Shown here in pieces: positions 10,322 through 22,533 of a stretch of 64,000 nt of DNA. The translations under genes and the position numbers were made by a program. Origin of the DNA: Sambucus nigra (Eukaryota > Streptophyta > Magnoliopsida > Dipsacales > Adoxaceae); assembly GCA_949130495.1 (NCBI GenBank), contig OX422215.1:531633755-531697754 (forward strand), written 5' to 3'. Numbering within the stretch: the stretch's first letter is position 1; each line of letters starts with the position of its first letter. Under the pieces are notes generated by a model. That model was not told the DNA's origin, made no database searches, and saw nothing but the letters and a program-made list of their open reading frames with translations.

Positions 10322-12981
10322 TGTAATAACCCTCGCTTATGAGAACGTATTTTATATTAATTACTAGGTGTGGTAATTAGATATAAGTTTTGGGTTATGA
10401 ATTGAGTGCTAATTTAATAAAGAAAGTTAATATTCACCATGAGTTTGCATATATACCATAACTATGGGTGAATATTGCTATGTTATGCTTATTAATATCA
10501 TATGAATTAAAATGATATTTGGCTTAATAATGAGATCGTAACTTAAATTGAATTATAAAATGTTCAAATGAAAATTTGGAGGCCGCAGTTGATTTCGGAA
10601 CGTGCGAGATAGTCAGATATTGTGCCATTATGTGTTTTGAGATTTTGGGCATTTTTGACTGATTATGCCTTAAATATACAATTGCGTATTATTTTATCGG
10701 AATATCGATCAATTAAGTTTGGATTTTGACTAAATCCACGACTTAGTCTTACTAAGTCTTCTAATTTCCCCAATTTCACTCCTAAACCTAGAGAGAGCTT
10801 GAGAGAAGAAGAGAAAGAGTAGAGAAAGGAGAGGATATTGAAGATTTAAGAAGGATTCTTACTCCCACACCAAGAAAATCTGCATTTTCTACATTGAGGC
10901 AAGTTTACTACTTGCTATTTATGGTTTAAGATAAATGATTTATGTGAGAATGATGTATTTGATTATGGTTTACTAGTTTAGGGTTTGGATGTTGGTTGGT
11001 TTTGAATCATTAAAGGATAATTGAATGATTGCTGATGTCGATGGTAGTGGTAGTAGCATTTATGTTGTGTGGGTGAGAATAAATGAGTTGGTTTGAATGG
11101 ATTAGAGTTTGGGATGAAATTGGAGTCCAAGACTCCCTAAGAAATATTTGGAATTTCTGCAGAACCGAATCGATTCGGCCTGGCCGAATCGATTCGTTGC
11201 TAGACAGTTTCGAAGGTTGGGTGAACCGAATCGATTTGGTTTGGTCCGAATCGATTCGGCAATTATGCAGAAACCCAATCTTCCTGACCGAATCGATTCG
11301 GCTAGGCCGAATAGATTCGGAAACCCTGCACTTTTTAAATTTCTTTTCTTTTTCAATTTTAACCCTTTTCTTTAGGACTAGTAATTAGGGACCTTCTTAA
11401 ATGAAGTAAATATAGGGTCTTAGAGTATTAGTTGAGTTTGGTCGACACCCTAGACTCGAAGGGGTTCATCTAGGGTTTATTTCAGGCTGGGAGGTTTAAA
11501 GTAATGTTCAGGCATTACTTCTCTCGTATAGTTTTATAATAGCCTAGGAGATCTTAGAGTCAAATATGGAGACTTTAGGAGTTATTGTGAGCTAGGTTTG
11601 ACTTGATGGTATATTATGAAGCCAAAAAGGAGGCTTTGGAAAATAATTTGGGGAGTCTAACTATTTATCGAGGTTGTTATGCTGATACGAAATACGTATA
11701 GTTCCGGATGACCTTAATGCATTTGATAAAATGTAAAATAGGAAAAGTAAATGATAATTTACTAAATCAGGTAATGGAAATTAATAAAATGGATGATACA
11801 CACCTCTCTAAATGCCATCTTAAAGGAAGTCCATGCGTGAGGTGAAGCCCCCTGGCTAATTAATGCAGGGTAGATATAGTTCTAGGACATATGAGCGCTT
11901 GTTTTATATTTTCTGCGATGGGTAGGAGATTCCGGGTGTGGTCTTGACTATCCCGCAGGCATATGGCCGCTTCCTGATGTTTCGATAGGATCCCAGGTTG
12001 TCTTATGTTAGGCCCTGGAAGATGATGGTTATTTAGGGGCGCGCACAGTGGGGAAACCCGGACGGGCGGTCTTAGAATCGTTATATACATATTTATAACT
12101 ATTCTATTATCGAGTTGGACTCGATGGAACATTAATGCCATAAAGAGCAAAGTATATGCCACAAAGAGCATACTATTGAGATAAGTGCCATAAAGATCAA
12201 ATGGTAATCCTTGTATTCCTGATAAGGAATGGAAAGAAGACGGAAATGAAAATGATGAAAGATGAAAAAGGCTTATATGTACTTTTATTTCTTTGTATAA
12301 TTGAATTTCATTTTAATAATCATTTAAACTGTCTTAGTTCTTTATATGATGTTACCATGCTAGAATATCATCCATACTTACCTGTCCATTATTGTCATAC
12401 CTGTCATTTATCTAGTGATCATATAAAACTGGCTTCTGACCGGTTCTTCGTTTTTGTGTTGTGTATGTATCTTCTATATTCGTTTACGTGTTCCGCCACA
12501 AGGTCGCCCGTAATGACTTTCCTTTCTCTGAGTCTTTTGAGGAGCCGTGACATTTTGCGGGTATTCACGGGATATTTTGTGTAGATGCCTCTATTATTGT
12601 TTTCTAGCTAAGATCAGTTTTATTCGGGCGTGTGGCCTAAATGGTTGTAATTGTATAAATGATGTATTATGTAACACTTGAAACTTGTTGTATATTGTAT
12701 GGATTGTATCGACCGACGCTTTATTCGTTCCTTTCTTATCTATTGGATTACATATATATGATTGTGAGAGTTTCCACCCTCTTTTTCTATTATGGGTTGT
12801 TGAAAGTGTTTTCTTTAAATTACAAACTAAAATTTTTGATAACCCGTTTTCTGTAATATTGTGTGGTTATTCCTGATACTCTGTATGATAATGTGATGCT
12901 GAGAATGATATCTATCCATGATTCCTGTTTCCTTGGGGTTTAGGGTTGGCCACTCTTTATTTCGGATAGCGGGTTGTCGCA
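10322..12981 (+). repeat. 3' LTR of the Tekay-like element
   Basis: 2660 bp, starting TGTAATAACCC and ending GGTTGTCGCA, followed by the TSD TCTCA. The palindrome array at 11165-11320 has six sites against seven in the 5' LTR. Otherwise it is collinear with 2803-5494, with scattered substitutions. Confidence 0.93.
11165..11320. repeat. Paired CCGAATCGATTCGG palindrome array (3' LTR)
   Basis: Six copies in three pairs, members 19-21 bp apart. One site has decayed to GAATAGATTC. The CAATTATGCA-linked unit that is repeated in the 5' LTR is single here, so the array changed length after or during integration. Confidence 0.9.
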
Positions 12982-13190
12982 TCTCAGTAGTCTTTTTAGA
13001 ACATTAACCCATCACTCGAGTTTTATCATTCTTCAAATACACATACTTGAACCCGACCTCAACGGTATACTTTCCCAATTTATCCCGAAATTCCACTACG
13101 CCTCCTTCAAAACACTGCTGCTCATGACTTATATAAGTCTTCCAATAATTCAAAATATAGACTTTCGACTCTTGCACTGCCTGAGATTAA
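12982..13190 (-). pseudogene. MULE transposase, N-terminal fragment (other side of the LTR element)
   Basis: The minus-strand translation has WKTYISHEQQCFEGGVVEF, then an FKYVYLKNDKTRV stretch. This is the typical N-terminal MuDR-domain segment that precedes the WRIHAS motif found at 2780. An in-frame TAA lies at 13004-13006, just before the insertion point, where the family usually has a V-x-C segment. The first five bases (12982-12986, TCTCA) are the duplicated target site. Upstream of about 13190 the homology is lost. Together with 2300-2802 this is one decayed gene. Confidence 0.78.
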
Positions 13191-13540
13191 TGTCCCGCGA
13201 ACACCTCAGCTAGGATGTACGAAAGAGGTTGGGAATGAAGTGTAACGTCGGCCAAGGCCGATGATGATATGATGATTATTGATTGAGCCTATGAGGCTTT
13301 TGCTGGTTCTCAAGTGTTGCTTGTAACGTCAGTTATGGCTGACCTTATGGATAGCTGATCCCACGAGTTACGTAGACCTCAATTGCTTCCCAACTGAGGG
13401 GGTACTGGTAATGTTGGTTGTGGCCGACCTTATAAAGTACGAGATCACTAATGGCTAGTCTTGAGCCCTTGTTACCTCTACCGTCATCCAGGCTGAGGTT
13501 GATGCCTCTGAACCGGTAGGTACACTTTGGTCATATCAAC
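13191..13540. other. Unassigned stretch with three imperfect GTAACGTCGG/GGCCGA words
   Basis: No coding signal. A word of the type GTAACGTCRGTYATGGCYGA recurs at about 13242, 13322 and 13408, roughly 80-86 bp apart, which suggests a decayed tandem repeat. It lies upstream of the MULE remnant and could belong to that transposon. Confidence 0.35.
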
Positions 13541-15003
13541 GGACATGATCCTAACATCAAACTTCATATATGACTTCTTCTTTAACAATTCAAGAACAAG
13601 AAGTCCGTAAAACCTCATGTATAAACGCAAGAAGTTTTACCTGACCGAGTTAAAATACAGGAATAATTATACATTCCTAATACACTTGGTCACCACTAAT
13701 AATTAATGCTACAACTTAAATCAACAAAACTATTTAGAGTTTATTTAAGAACAGCATTAGTAGAATCTAAGGCATTATAATCATCACTGACTCGACTAAC
13801 TAGTCTACATAGATTAACTAGTCGGGAAGTTAATTACAAACTAATCATAAGCTAAAATAAAGATCAATTAATTATTCCAACACCAATGGCTTCAGCAGGA
13901 CAGTACAAAAGCAGAAACAGTCATTAAAAGGAAAAAACAAAGTTCTTAGAAGTCACTTGAAAGGGAATTTTTCCTCATCCTTATCCCAGCAAGAGTTACA
14001 TCAAGGGCAGAGAAACCATAGTACATTTTGGCGATTCACAATTTTTTAAATTATCCACAAAAACGCCACCTAGTGAAATATTTGACAAAGTCCAGTGATT
14101 CGGCTACCGACCATTGGCATACTTAAAGGCTGATAAAGTATTCAGATCTCATACTTCATCCTTTCAAGTTTAAATTATTCATTCCACATGGATTAATAAT
14201 GCAAGAACACCTGTCATATGTTGCTAAGAGATTCCATAAGGCACATCATGAAAAGTAGAATTGATGACATCAAACAGTAGCAGGTGAACCAAGAGTATCA
14301 GGACACTTATCCTCCCAAGTAGACACCCCTGCACTTCATCAGCACTTGGTCGGATCCATACCTAATTGGTCGGCACACCGATCGATTAACTCCATAAGGT
14401 AAACTATCAAGAAGAAGGGCCATACGCATGGGAATTATCAAGAGACACTCCACACGTGTTGTAGAAGGTCAATAACCTCATTCATTATGAATGGACATAT
14501 CCTTTTGGAATAAATACTCCATCCTTTCACTAAATCATCAAGCATGGAGAAATGAGGGATTTGTTGGTTATAAAATTTACTCCCCTATGTGGACCAATGA
14601 GAAATGGACACCCATTTTCCTACGTGGCTATCTTCATAGTAATTACTTACGTGGTCGGCTCCCAATTTGTCGGCCAATCGGTCGACCAACCTGAAGAATA
14701 TTAATCATCAAGAATATCAAAATCCATTTGTGTGGAGTTACCAACAGTCATTGTACCCTTGAATATCAATTGTTATATTTATTATATACATATATAAATG
14801 CTTGACTATATAAAGGCATTCCATATCTTGGACTCCTAACCACTATAAATACATAATCTCCCATAGCTCAAAGGGACAATGGAATCATTCTTAAGCGTAC
14901 TCAACTGTGTTATTGTAATCACCATAAATAAAAACTAATAGTGGACATAGGCTTTTTTTCATAGCTGAACCACTTTAAATATCTTTGTCTTTTGTGTGTT
15001 TAT
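13541..15003 (+). repeat. LTR-like direct repeat, copy 1 (carries the empty site)
   Basis: Collinear with 15231-17083, about 10-15 % diverged by eye. Near its 3' end lie two TATA-like boxes (CTATATAAAGG at about 14813, CTATAAATACA at about 14844). The terminal GTGGACATAGGC...GAACCACTTTAAAT phrase is characteristic of plant copia LTRs. The position matching the MITE insertion has a single GTAATTAC (about 14638-14645). No TG...CA ends or TSD could be fixed, so it is called LTR-like only. Confidence 0.55.
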
Positions 15004-15230
15004 AAAACTGGCTTGCATGAATTATCAGTCATACAAAGAAAGAAGCGTATCCCGATAAAAATTGGTCTAGGACTTAAAACATCTCAGCAAAGCACCTCAG
15101 CTGCACGGCCAAAATCAACTTCCTATATGACCTCATCTCCGAACAGATCATGAATAAGAAGCTCACCAAATCTAGGAAATCTATTACAGTCTTATGGATG
15201 ACAAGATCCGACCATACTTGACTAATGCAC
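15004..15230. other. Spacer between the two LTR-like copies
   Basis: 227 bp without coding signal. If the flanking copies are LTRs, this would be a much-reduced internal region, as in TRIM elements or after internal deletion. No convincing primer-binding site or polypurine tract was seen. Confidence 0.3.
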
Positions 15231-17083
15231 GGATAAGATCCTAACATCAAACTTCATATATGACTTCGTCTTTGACAAGTCAGGAACAAGACGTTCGTAA
15301 AACTTCATGTATAAACACAAGAAGTTTTACCTAACCGAGTTAAAATACAGGAATAATTATACATTCTTAATACACTTGATCGCCACTGATAAATAATGCT
15401 ACAACTTAGATCAACAAAACTATTTACAGTTTTATTTAAGAACAACATTTGTAGAATCTGAGGCATTACAATCATCAGTGACCCGACTAACTAGTCTACA
15501 CAGATTACCTAGTCAACAAGCTAATTAAAAACTAATCACAAGCTGAAATAAAGATCAACTAATTATTCGAATACCAATGGCTTCAGCAAGATAGTACAAA
15601 AGAAGAAACAGCCAGTACAAGGAAATAACAAAACTTTTAAGAGTCATTTCATGGGGAATTTTTCCTCCCACTTATCCCAGTAAAAGCAACATCAAGATCA
15701 GAGTGACCAGAGTCCATTTTGGCGATTCGCAGTTTTTTAAACTATCCATAAGAATGCCACCCAGTGAACTATTTTACAAAGTCCAATAATTCGGTTGTCG
15801 ACCACCAGCATACTTAAAGGCCAAGAAAGTATTTAGATCTCATACTTCATCCTTTGAAGTTTAAAATTTTCATGCCACATGGATTAATGATTCAAGAAAA
15901 CCTGCCATCTATTGCTAAAATATTCCAAGTGGCACATTATGGAAAGTAGAATTGATGACATCAAACGGTACCAGATGAACCAATATCATCAGGACACTTT
16001 TCCTCCCAAGTAGACACCCAGCACTTCATCAAGACTTGGTTGCATCCAGATCTAATTGGTCGACACACCGACCGATCAACTCCAGAAGGTAAATCGCCAA
16101 GAAAAAGAAAGGTCATACACATGGGAATTATCAAGAGACACTCCACACACATTATAGAAGGCCAATAACCTCATTCATTATGAACGGACGTAACTTTTCA
16201 GAATAAATACTCCCATCCTTTAACTAGATCATCAAGCATGGAGCATTTGGTGCTTTTATAGATTGTAAAATGTACTCCCCTACATGGACCAATGAGAAAT
16301 GGATGCCCATTATCCTACGTGGCGATCTTTATAGTAATTACCAAGGTTCTAAAAAACGCGGGGCGTGATCGAGGCGTGGAGGTCAAGCCTCAAGCCTTAG
16401 AAGCCTAGGCGGGTTTAAGCATAAAAAGGCGTGAAAAGGCGTTTAGGCCTTATTAATATATTTTAATATTTTTACACCATAACAAGGCTATTAAAATACT
16501 AAAATTGTACATATCATAAAAATATGTCTGTAAATATGAAAATTAAAATACTATTTGATTATTTTGGATGAGATAATGGTCCGGTTAGTTAAAAAATTCT
16601 TTAAAAGGCGATATCGTTTCACTAAAGTATTGTTGTTTTTAGAAAAAAGTGTCCCTTAAGAGTTTTACTAAGCATAAGGCGTAAAAAACTTAAGGCGAGG
16701 CGTTTCGCCCAAGCCTTAAGCCTAGGCGGAGCCTAGGCGGGTTTTTTAGAACAGTGGTAATTACTTATATGTTTGACTCTCGAGACAGCTGGGACCAACC
16801 TAAAGAATATTAACCATCAAGAATGTCAAAAGTCATTTGTGTCGAGTCAGCCACAGTCATTGTACCCATGAATATCAACAGTTATATTTATTGTATACAA
16901 ATTTAAATTCCTGAATATATAAAGGCATTCCATCTCTTGGACTCCCAACTACTATAAATACATGATTTCACATAACTTAAAGGGACAGTGGAATCATTCT
17001 CAAGCATACTCAATTGTGCTAACAGTGGACGTAGGCTTTTTTCATAGCCGAACCACTTTAAAATCTTTGTACCATGTGTGTTT
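15231..17083 (+). repeat. LTR-like direct repeat, copy 2 (with MITE insertion)
   Basis: Second copy of 13541-15003, longer because of the 415-bp MITE and its 8-bp duplication. The same TATA-like boxes recur (about 16916 and 16950), as does the GTGGACGTAGGC...GAACCACTTTAAA terminal phrase. Confidence 0.55.
16342..16756. mobile_element. hAT-type MITE with TSD GTAATTAC
   Basis: 415 bp with terminal inverted repeats CAAGGTTCTAAAAAAC (16342) and its near-complement GTTTTTTAGAACAGTG (ending 16756). It is flanked by identical 8-bp duplications GTAATTAC at 16334-16341 and 16757-16764. Both ends are rich in GCCTAGGCGGG/GGCGT words, a composition familiar from widespread plant MITEs. The paralogous copy at 13541-15003 lacks it and has one GTAATTAC, which proves insertion. 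Confidence 0.9.
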
Positions 17084-17110
17084 ACTTGGATTGTTTATCT
17101 TGATTTTATT

Positions 17111-17178
17111 TGTTGATGTCTCCAAATGATGGACCATTTTTAGACATCAATAGATTGGATCATTTGGAGACGTCAACA
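17111..17178. repeat. 20-bp inverted repeat with 28-nt loop
   Basis: The arm 17111-17130 (TGTTGATGTCTCCAAATGAT) is complementary to 17159-17178 with one mismatch. The loop is 17131-17158. A short open frame runs through it but shows no family resemblance. Confidence 0.8.
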
Positions 17179-19180
17179 TTATCTATTGATAATTTTGGGG
17201 AAAATATTTTAAGAATTAATTTCGTCTTCTGTTATTATATTGATCGTTTAATTAGTGACAAGGGAGAGATTATATTTTATTTGTTGGCCCGAAAATATAT
17301 CCAAGAGCGTGGTGAAATGGTTAGTTATGAACTTAGTAAAAAAATCTTCGGACTTTCTTAACTCTCTTTTAAGATTAAATGCAATATGATAAATCAATTT
17401 AAGTATATAAGAAATTAATCAAATAATATGCATAAATAGTTAAGAGAAACAGTTTAGAAAAACTTTTCAAATCAAGGTTTTAACATGGTTCATCTTTGCC
17501 TACATCCACGCTTGCTACGGTACTCAAGAAACTTCACTATCTCTAGTTCACTAACGCCGAATCAAAAGCTCACAAGGAATTATAACACTTTGAATCCACA
17601 ACCAATAACAAAACTATACTTATTCTTGCACAAGAAAAATACAAAAGAGTCCAAAGTCTTATCATGTCTTGACTTAACTTCCCACAACAACGATACCACC
17701 GATTATGAAGATACAATGAAGTTCAACTGTAAGTATTAACGATAAGATATGTAACCAAAATGTAAAGAAAAGTTGCTTTTCTAAGAACAATGGTTAAGTG
17801 AATTTACTTTATCTCATTAAAAATATCAATTATCAAATAATCACAAGTATGTTAATCAAATGGGTTTGGGGTTATTCTTTATAACAAATGGGTATTAAGT
17901 TTGGTTCTTTGGCTAAAGAGGGTTTTAGGAGGAATTTTAAGCTCAAACTGGTTTTTGGTTGGAGTTTTATTGTGTTTGAAACTCTTAACTTGGAAATGGG
18001 CTTTGGGACTTGATTTCTCTCTCATAAAAAACTCAAGTATAGGGCCACGATCTATGAATTAGAACTTTAATCTTTGGAAATATTATATAATGCTTGCATA
18101 TTTGAAGAAGCATTCCAAAGGGTCCTTTTATAGGTTTTTTAAAAACTAGTCATTGAGGGGTACTTTGGTAATTACTAGATCTTTTGGAATTTAAATTTTG
18201 AAAACTAGCCATTGATATTTTCAGCCACCTAAGAACTTTGAGTCAACTATAAGTAGTTTGTTTTGACTTAAAGTCACAGACCTTTTTTTCTAATTTTCCA
18301 AAACACTTCACTCATCTGGCAGTTTAAGTTGACTTACACTCCACTTTAATTCGACTTAAAGTGTCTGACTTGATGTACAAGATATTTTGACTTTGTTAAG
18401 GGTTTGGTTGGTTGGTTTGATCAAGTAAATGACCATATAAGTTCATTTACACTCTAACACTTTCAAAGGGTCTTCTAGAGTTAGATCACTTGATTTGAAT
18501 GCATGGACCTTATGATTCTTATTCTGGTTGATTCCGATGATCATGATTTTTGGTTGGGTTATTTCATGCATGGTTTGATAAGATGAAGTTCATTGTGCTT
18601 TGAAGTTAAGATGCTTGGAATTGGAAAGCATTTTCTTGACTGGTGGGACTTGTCATGTATTTAATGAACTTCTGATTGTGTTAAGTATGCATGGAATTTG
18701 ATTGTGTTTATAGGGTTTTGAACTTACTTAAGGGAATGGACTCATGACTTTTATGGGTATTGTGGATATGATGATTAACTCTCAACTTCATCCTTATTTG
18801 GAACATGTTTTATTCTTTTGAGTTGACGGTTTGCTTAAGGTTCTGGTTGCTTGATTGGTACAATCCTGGAGATAGGTATCATGTCTTGAGTGATTATTTT
18901 TATCGTAGGGAAAAAAGATAGTGAATTGTTGTCATATGTCAATTGTATTGTTGTCATAAAAAAATCCTTAAAGTTAAAAGTACTTTTGTTTTCATAGTTT
19001 TTAAGGGATAAAAAAAAAGTTCTTCCAATTTGTAATCTTTTTGCAATTTTGTGATACAGATCGTTGCACCATATATCTTACATTCTTTATTATTTAGTCA
19101 ATGTTTTATTTGGATTCCCATTATTAGTGTGAATGGGTTTTTGATTCATCGAAGCCCTGGTCAAAGTGCTTATGCATAAT
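17175..19180 (+). repeat. Decayed copia LTR-type sequence, probably interrupted
   Basis: 17175-17270 (TTATCTATTGATAATTTTGG...) and 18990-19150 (TTCTTCCAATTTGTAATCTTT...) correspond to successive parts of 36110-36370. This suggests the two LTRs of one old element, the left one split by about 1.7 kb. The splitting sequence contains TTAACATGGTTCATCTTTGCC and TACATCCACGCTTG (17480-17510), phrases usual in other copia LTRs. No exact ends or TSD could be placed. No gene is seen. Confidence 0.4.
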
Positions 19181-19410
19181 AAATTATTATCAAATCCAAG
19201 GTTTCAATTAGGGTTCATTTAAGATGTCTTCTAAAGTAAAGTATGATGTGAAGAAATTTAACGTCAAGAATAATTTGACATATGGCAAGAAGATATAATG
19301 GAAATATTTTCCAAAGAGGGCTTAATCTAAGTATTATAAGGGAAACGTGACACGATGAAAGAGGACGAGTGGAAGAAGATCGACAGACAAGCTTATTCCA
19401 TGAATCTATA
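19181..19410 (+). pseudogene. Ty1/copia Gag N-terminus remnant
   Basis: A degenerate primer-binding site (ATTATCAAATCCAAGG, 19185-19200) precedes ATG 19224. The frame opens MSSKVKYDVKKFNVKNN, close to the standard opening of copia Gag, where the next words are normally FxLWQxxM. Here the frame slips to LTYGKK and stops. A later piece, MKEDEWKKIDRQAYS (about 19357), matches the Gag segment before the conserved AxxxI helix. The rest of this element resumes after the nested gypsy-type element, at 33247. Confidence 0.6.
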
Positions 19411-21140
19411 AGAGTCTATATATACTAATGCACCCTACGACAATTGTATTTTCCTAATCCTTGTTATAAAATTGACTCCGAGTCTCTTTTCCTTAAGCCC
19501 TTTCTGAAAAATATTCATAAATAATCATATTCATCAAAAAGGTTCAACAATACTCAATAGGGTATCATTTATGATCACATTATTTAGAATTTCACTTAGG
19601 TTGAGGTAACGAACTTAGTATACTTGTATTTTGGTCATTGTTAAATTAAGTTTTTCATAATTGGAAAATTGATTTTATGGGTATTTTATTTGATATGGAT
19701 TTGGTATTAGTAGCATAAGTGTGCAAATATATGTTCATATAAATCTTTTCAAAAGAAGCATTGCATAAGTATATAATGTGTGCTTTTTGATTAAGGTGAA
19801 AAAACTACACAACTTTTTCTTCCTTTATCTTGCGACGTAATCTCGTCGACGAAGGGTTACTTCGCATTCACAAGGCCTATTTATTGGTCGTGGACTCTTC
19901 CATATATTTTTTTCAATTTCGTAGGTGTCATGCATGACCTCCCTCATCACGGACCATTCGCATCAGTGAAGACATTTATTGCGACAACAACAGTGCTTCG
20001 CAGGCTTTGAACTTTGTATCTGTAAAGAGATATTTTGTTGTACTTTCAAAATTTGAGCAAGACTTTCTTGTTGCCATATTTTTCCTCGTTTAAACACTTG
20101 AGTGTGAGATATTTATGATGGGATTACCCTCCCCACTTGTGCTACTTGTGGTTCATTACATATATGGAGAAACATAATACGAGTGAAAATAGTAACCTCA
20201 TTATCATCATCTTTAGAAAAAACTCTGGAGAAAAAAAATTGTATGATAACTTTTTTTAAGTTTAAATGCCCATTTGATCAAGAGGGGTTTCTAAAAGAAA
20301 TAAGTTTTTGAGTTTAAACTTTATAAAGATTAAAACTGTAGTTTTCTTCTTCACTTCTCTCTTTTTGTATTTTTGAGATGTTTATTTTCACACATTGATC
20401 ATAAGTCCTTTGAAGCTTAAAACACCTCCACCTTTATTCTTGAGAAATATTTATATCTTTGTTCCTGAGAGACTTATGTGAATATCTTAAAAATCCATTG
20501 TGGGATTTGATTAAGCCAAAGTATTTTTGAATACTTTCAAAACTTTTAGGATCATTCACATCCTAAGAAGTGGTACCCGAGCATTTGTTGGCATCCTAAC
20601 AAGGCCCATCTTCAACTTTAAATATGAGTTTGATTTTGGGGTGAAGATTTGAAGACATTAGTCGAGGCTAAAATTGATCGCAGTTGTGTAGTGTTATCTA
20701 GTTGGTAGAGCCTTCTACGAAAGATATGGTGGGAAAGAGTGGATAGTTTGTTAGTGTTGTGTGGTTAAAATTCATTAGTTTCTATTTTTAAAACTCTACC
20801 ATAATGAATTTATTTTTCAATTTGGCTCGAGTTTTTTTCCCTTTAGTTGGTTTTTTCCTCGTATGACTTGGTGTTGTGCGATCATTGTACTTATTTCACA
20901 TTTAGCTTAATCACATCATCTTAAAGATAAAAGTTCGTGTAATCTAATACGTACAACATTTTAAGACATAAACCGAGCTTGTGTTATTTGTGACCTTAAG
21001 GAATTAAAAGGAACAGCTTGCCTCCATTGCGAGAATAATTTTAATTTGGGTAACTTTTCCTCATCTCGGATTCAAGTGCACTTGCTCTTATATTCGATTG
21101 TGTTTGTCAAAGGAGATCATAAACAATATTATGAGATGGA
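19411..21140. other. AT-rich, no recognisable gene; probably decayed retroelement
   Basis: No sustained coding frame. A phrase GAAGTGGTACCCGAGCA (about 20568) resembles a damaged iMet primer-binding site, so another LTR may end near 20567. The stretch is cut at 21140 by the target site of the next element. Confidence 0.3.
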
Positions 21141-22208
21141 TGTGACAACCCGCTCAAAATAATAGCGGGTGGCCAGCCCTATACTACATTAAATCAGGTA
21201 TCTCAGATGGCACAGTCTCAACATCAACTGACAATACAAATAGTATACGGCTAACTACCCGAAACTATTAAAAGCGAATTGTCAAAAAAAAATTGAAACT
21301 TTTATTTAACAACAACAACAAAACCAATAATGCAACATAACCAACAATATACATCTAACTAAGATGAGTGATATGTGCAAAATCCAATATAAACAAGAGT
21401 ACAATACAATGTACAAATAAAATCTCTACAAGGAAATACCCGAATATGTTGTCGGGTAACAGAAAATACAATAAACTGAGAAATGAAATAAGAAAGTTTT
21501 AATCTATAACACTTGAGCATAAACTCGAGATACAAACTGAATCCTAATCTAGATACATCAAAGATAGGAATCGTCTATACAAGATACCACAACAGTCCGC
21601 TACTGCCACAGCTCCACGAAAACACTGGATGGATGAACATCAATGGCGTCCTTGCAGAGGAACACCTAAAGTAATACAATATATACATGGAGGGAGAAAA
21701 TATAAACGGGTCAGAGCCCGAGTTGAATTTTTTTTATAGCAAGTGTATTAAATGCATAATAATTATAAATGCATTATTACATGATTTAATGGAATCATCC
21801 TCTCCATAAAAATCCATCTCACCTCTCAACTAGAGCGTGCACCTAACGTATGCACGTGGTATCCAAATGAATGCCCAAATGTAAATTAGGCAATAAAATC
21901 TAACAAGATCCCAAAATAAATATTCGATTAAGATTATCTAACTTATCTCGAAATCTACACTTGTCTAAATTCCATCTATAACATTACTTTATTTTTAAGT
22001 GACATTTTTCTCTTTATATTTGTTCATTTATTGAACATATAAGGTTGCATAATCGACCACATCATCACACTACACCAACATTCTCATTTACTAGAATTTC
22101 ATATATTCTAGTTATGCCCTCATTTGGCATGAATACAATATATATAATTATATATGAGTTATTAGCATCAAGAGTTAAGGACTAAACTCCTCCCGATTCT
22201 CAATAGGG

Positions 22209-22497
22209 CACTGCGTTTTGTGCGTGGGACGTCTCGCCGAAGCGAAATCCAAACAAGGAACCCCCCCCCCCACCCCCCGTTACACTACTCCTAACCGTAT
22301 CGATCCTCGAGGTACGTTATGCCCTCAATGCATGATGCATGTAACCCAATTTATTATTTCTTAATTTTTTTAATTAATTAATATTACCAATTCTCAACAG
22401 TACATGGCGTTTCATGCGTGGGACGTATCGCCGAAGCGAAATCCAAACAAGGAACCCCCCGTTACACTACTACTGGCACTGTCGATTGTCGAGATAG

Positions 22498-22533
<36 letters not shown>

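Larger units (their letters stand above)
2803..12981 (+). mobile_element. Complete Ty3/gypsy retrotransposon, Tekay-like chromovirus (coding-dead)
   Basis: All structural landmarks are present: two LTRs with TG...CA ends, a tRNA-iMet primer-binding site, gag-pol with a C-terminal chromodomain, a polypurine tract and an exact 5-bp target duplication TCTCA (2798-2802 and 12982-12986). It is 10,179 bp long. Domain order is gag, protease, RT, RNase H, integrase, chromodomain, as in chromoviruses. The PLVRVQW and EREDEMREKYPHLF segments after the integrase point to the Tekay/Del lineage. Several in-frame stops and at least two frameshifts kill the coding region. The LTRs differ at roughly 11 sites in the first 300 bp, so the insertion is not recent. 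It disrupts a MULE transposase gene. Confidence 0.93.
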
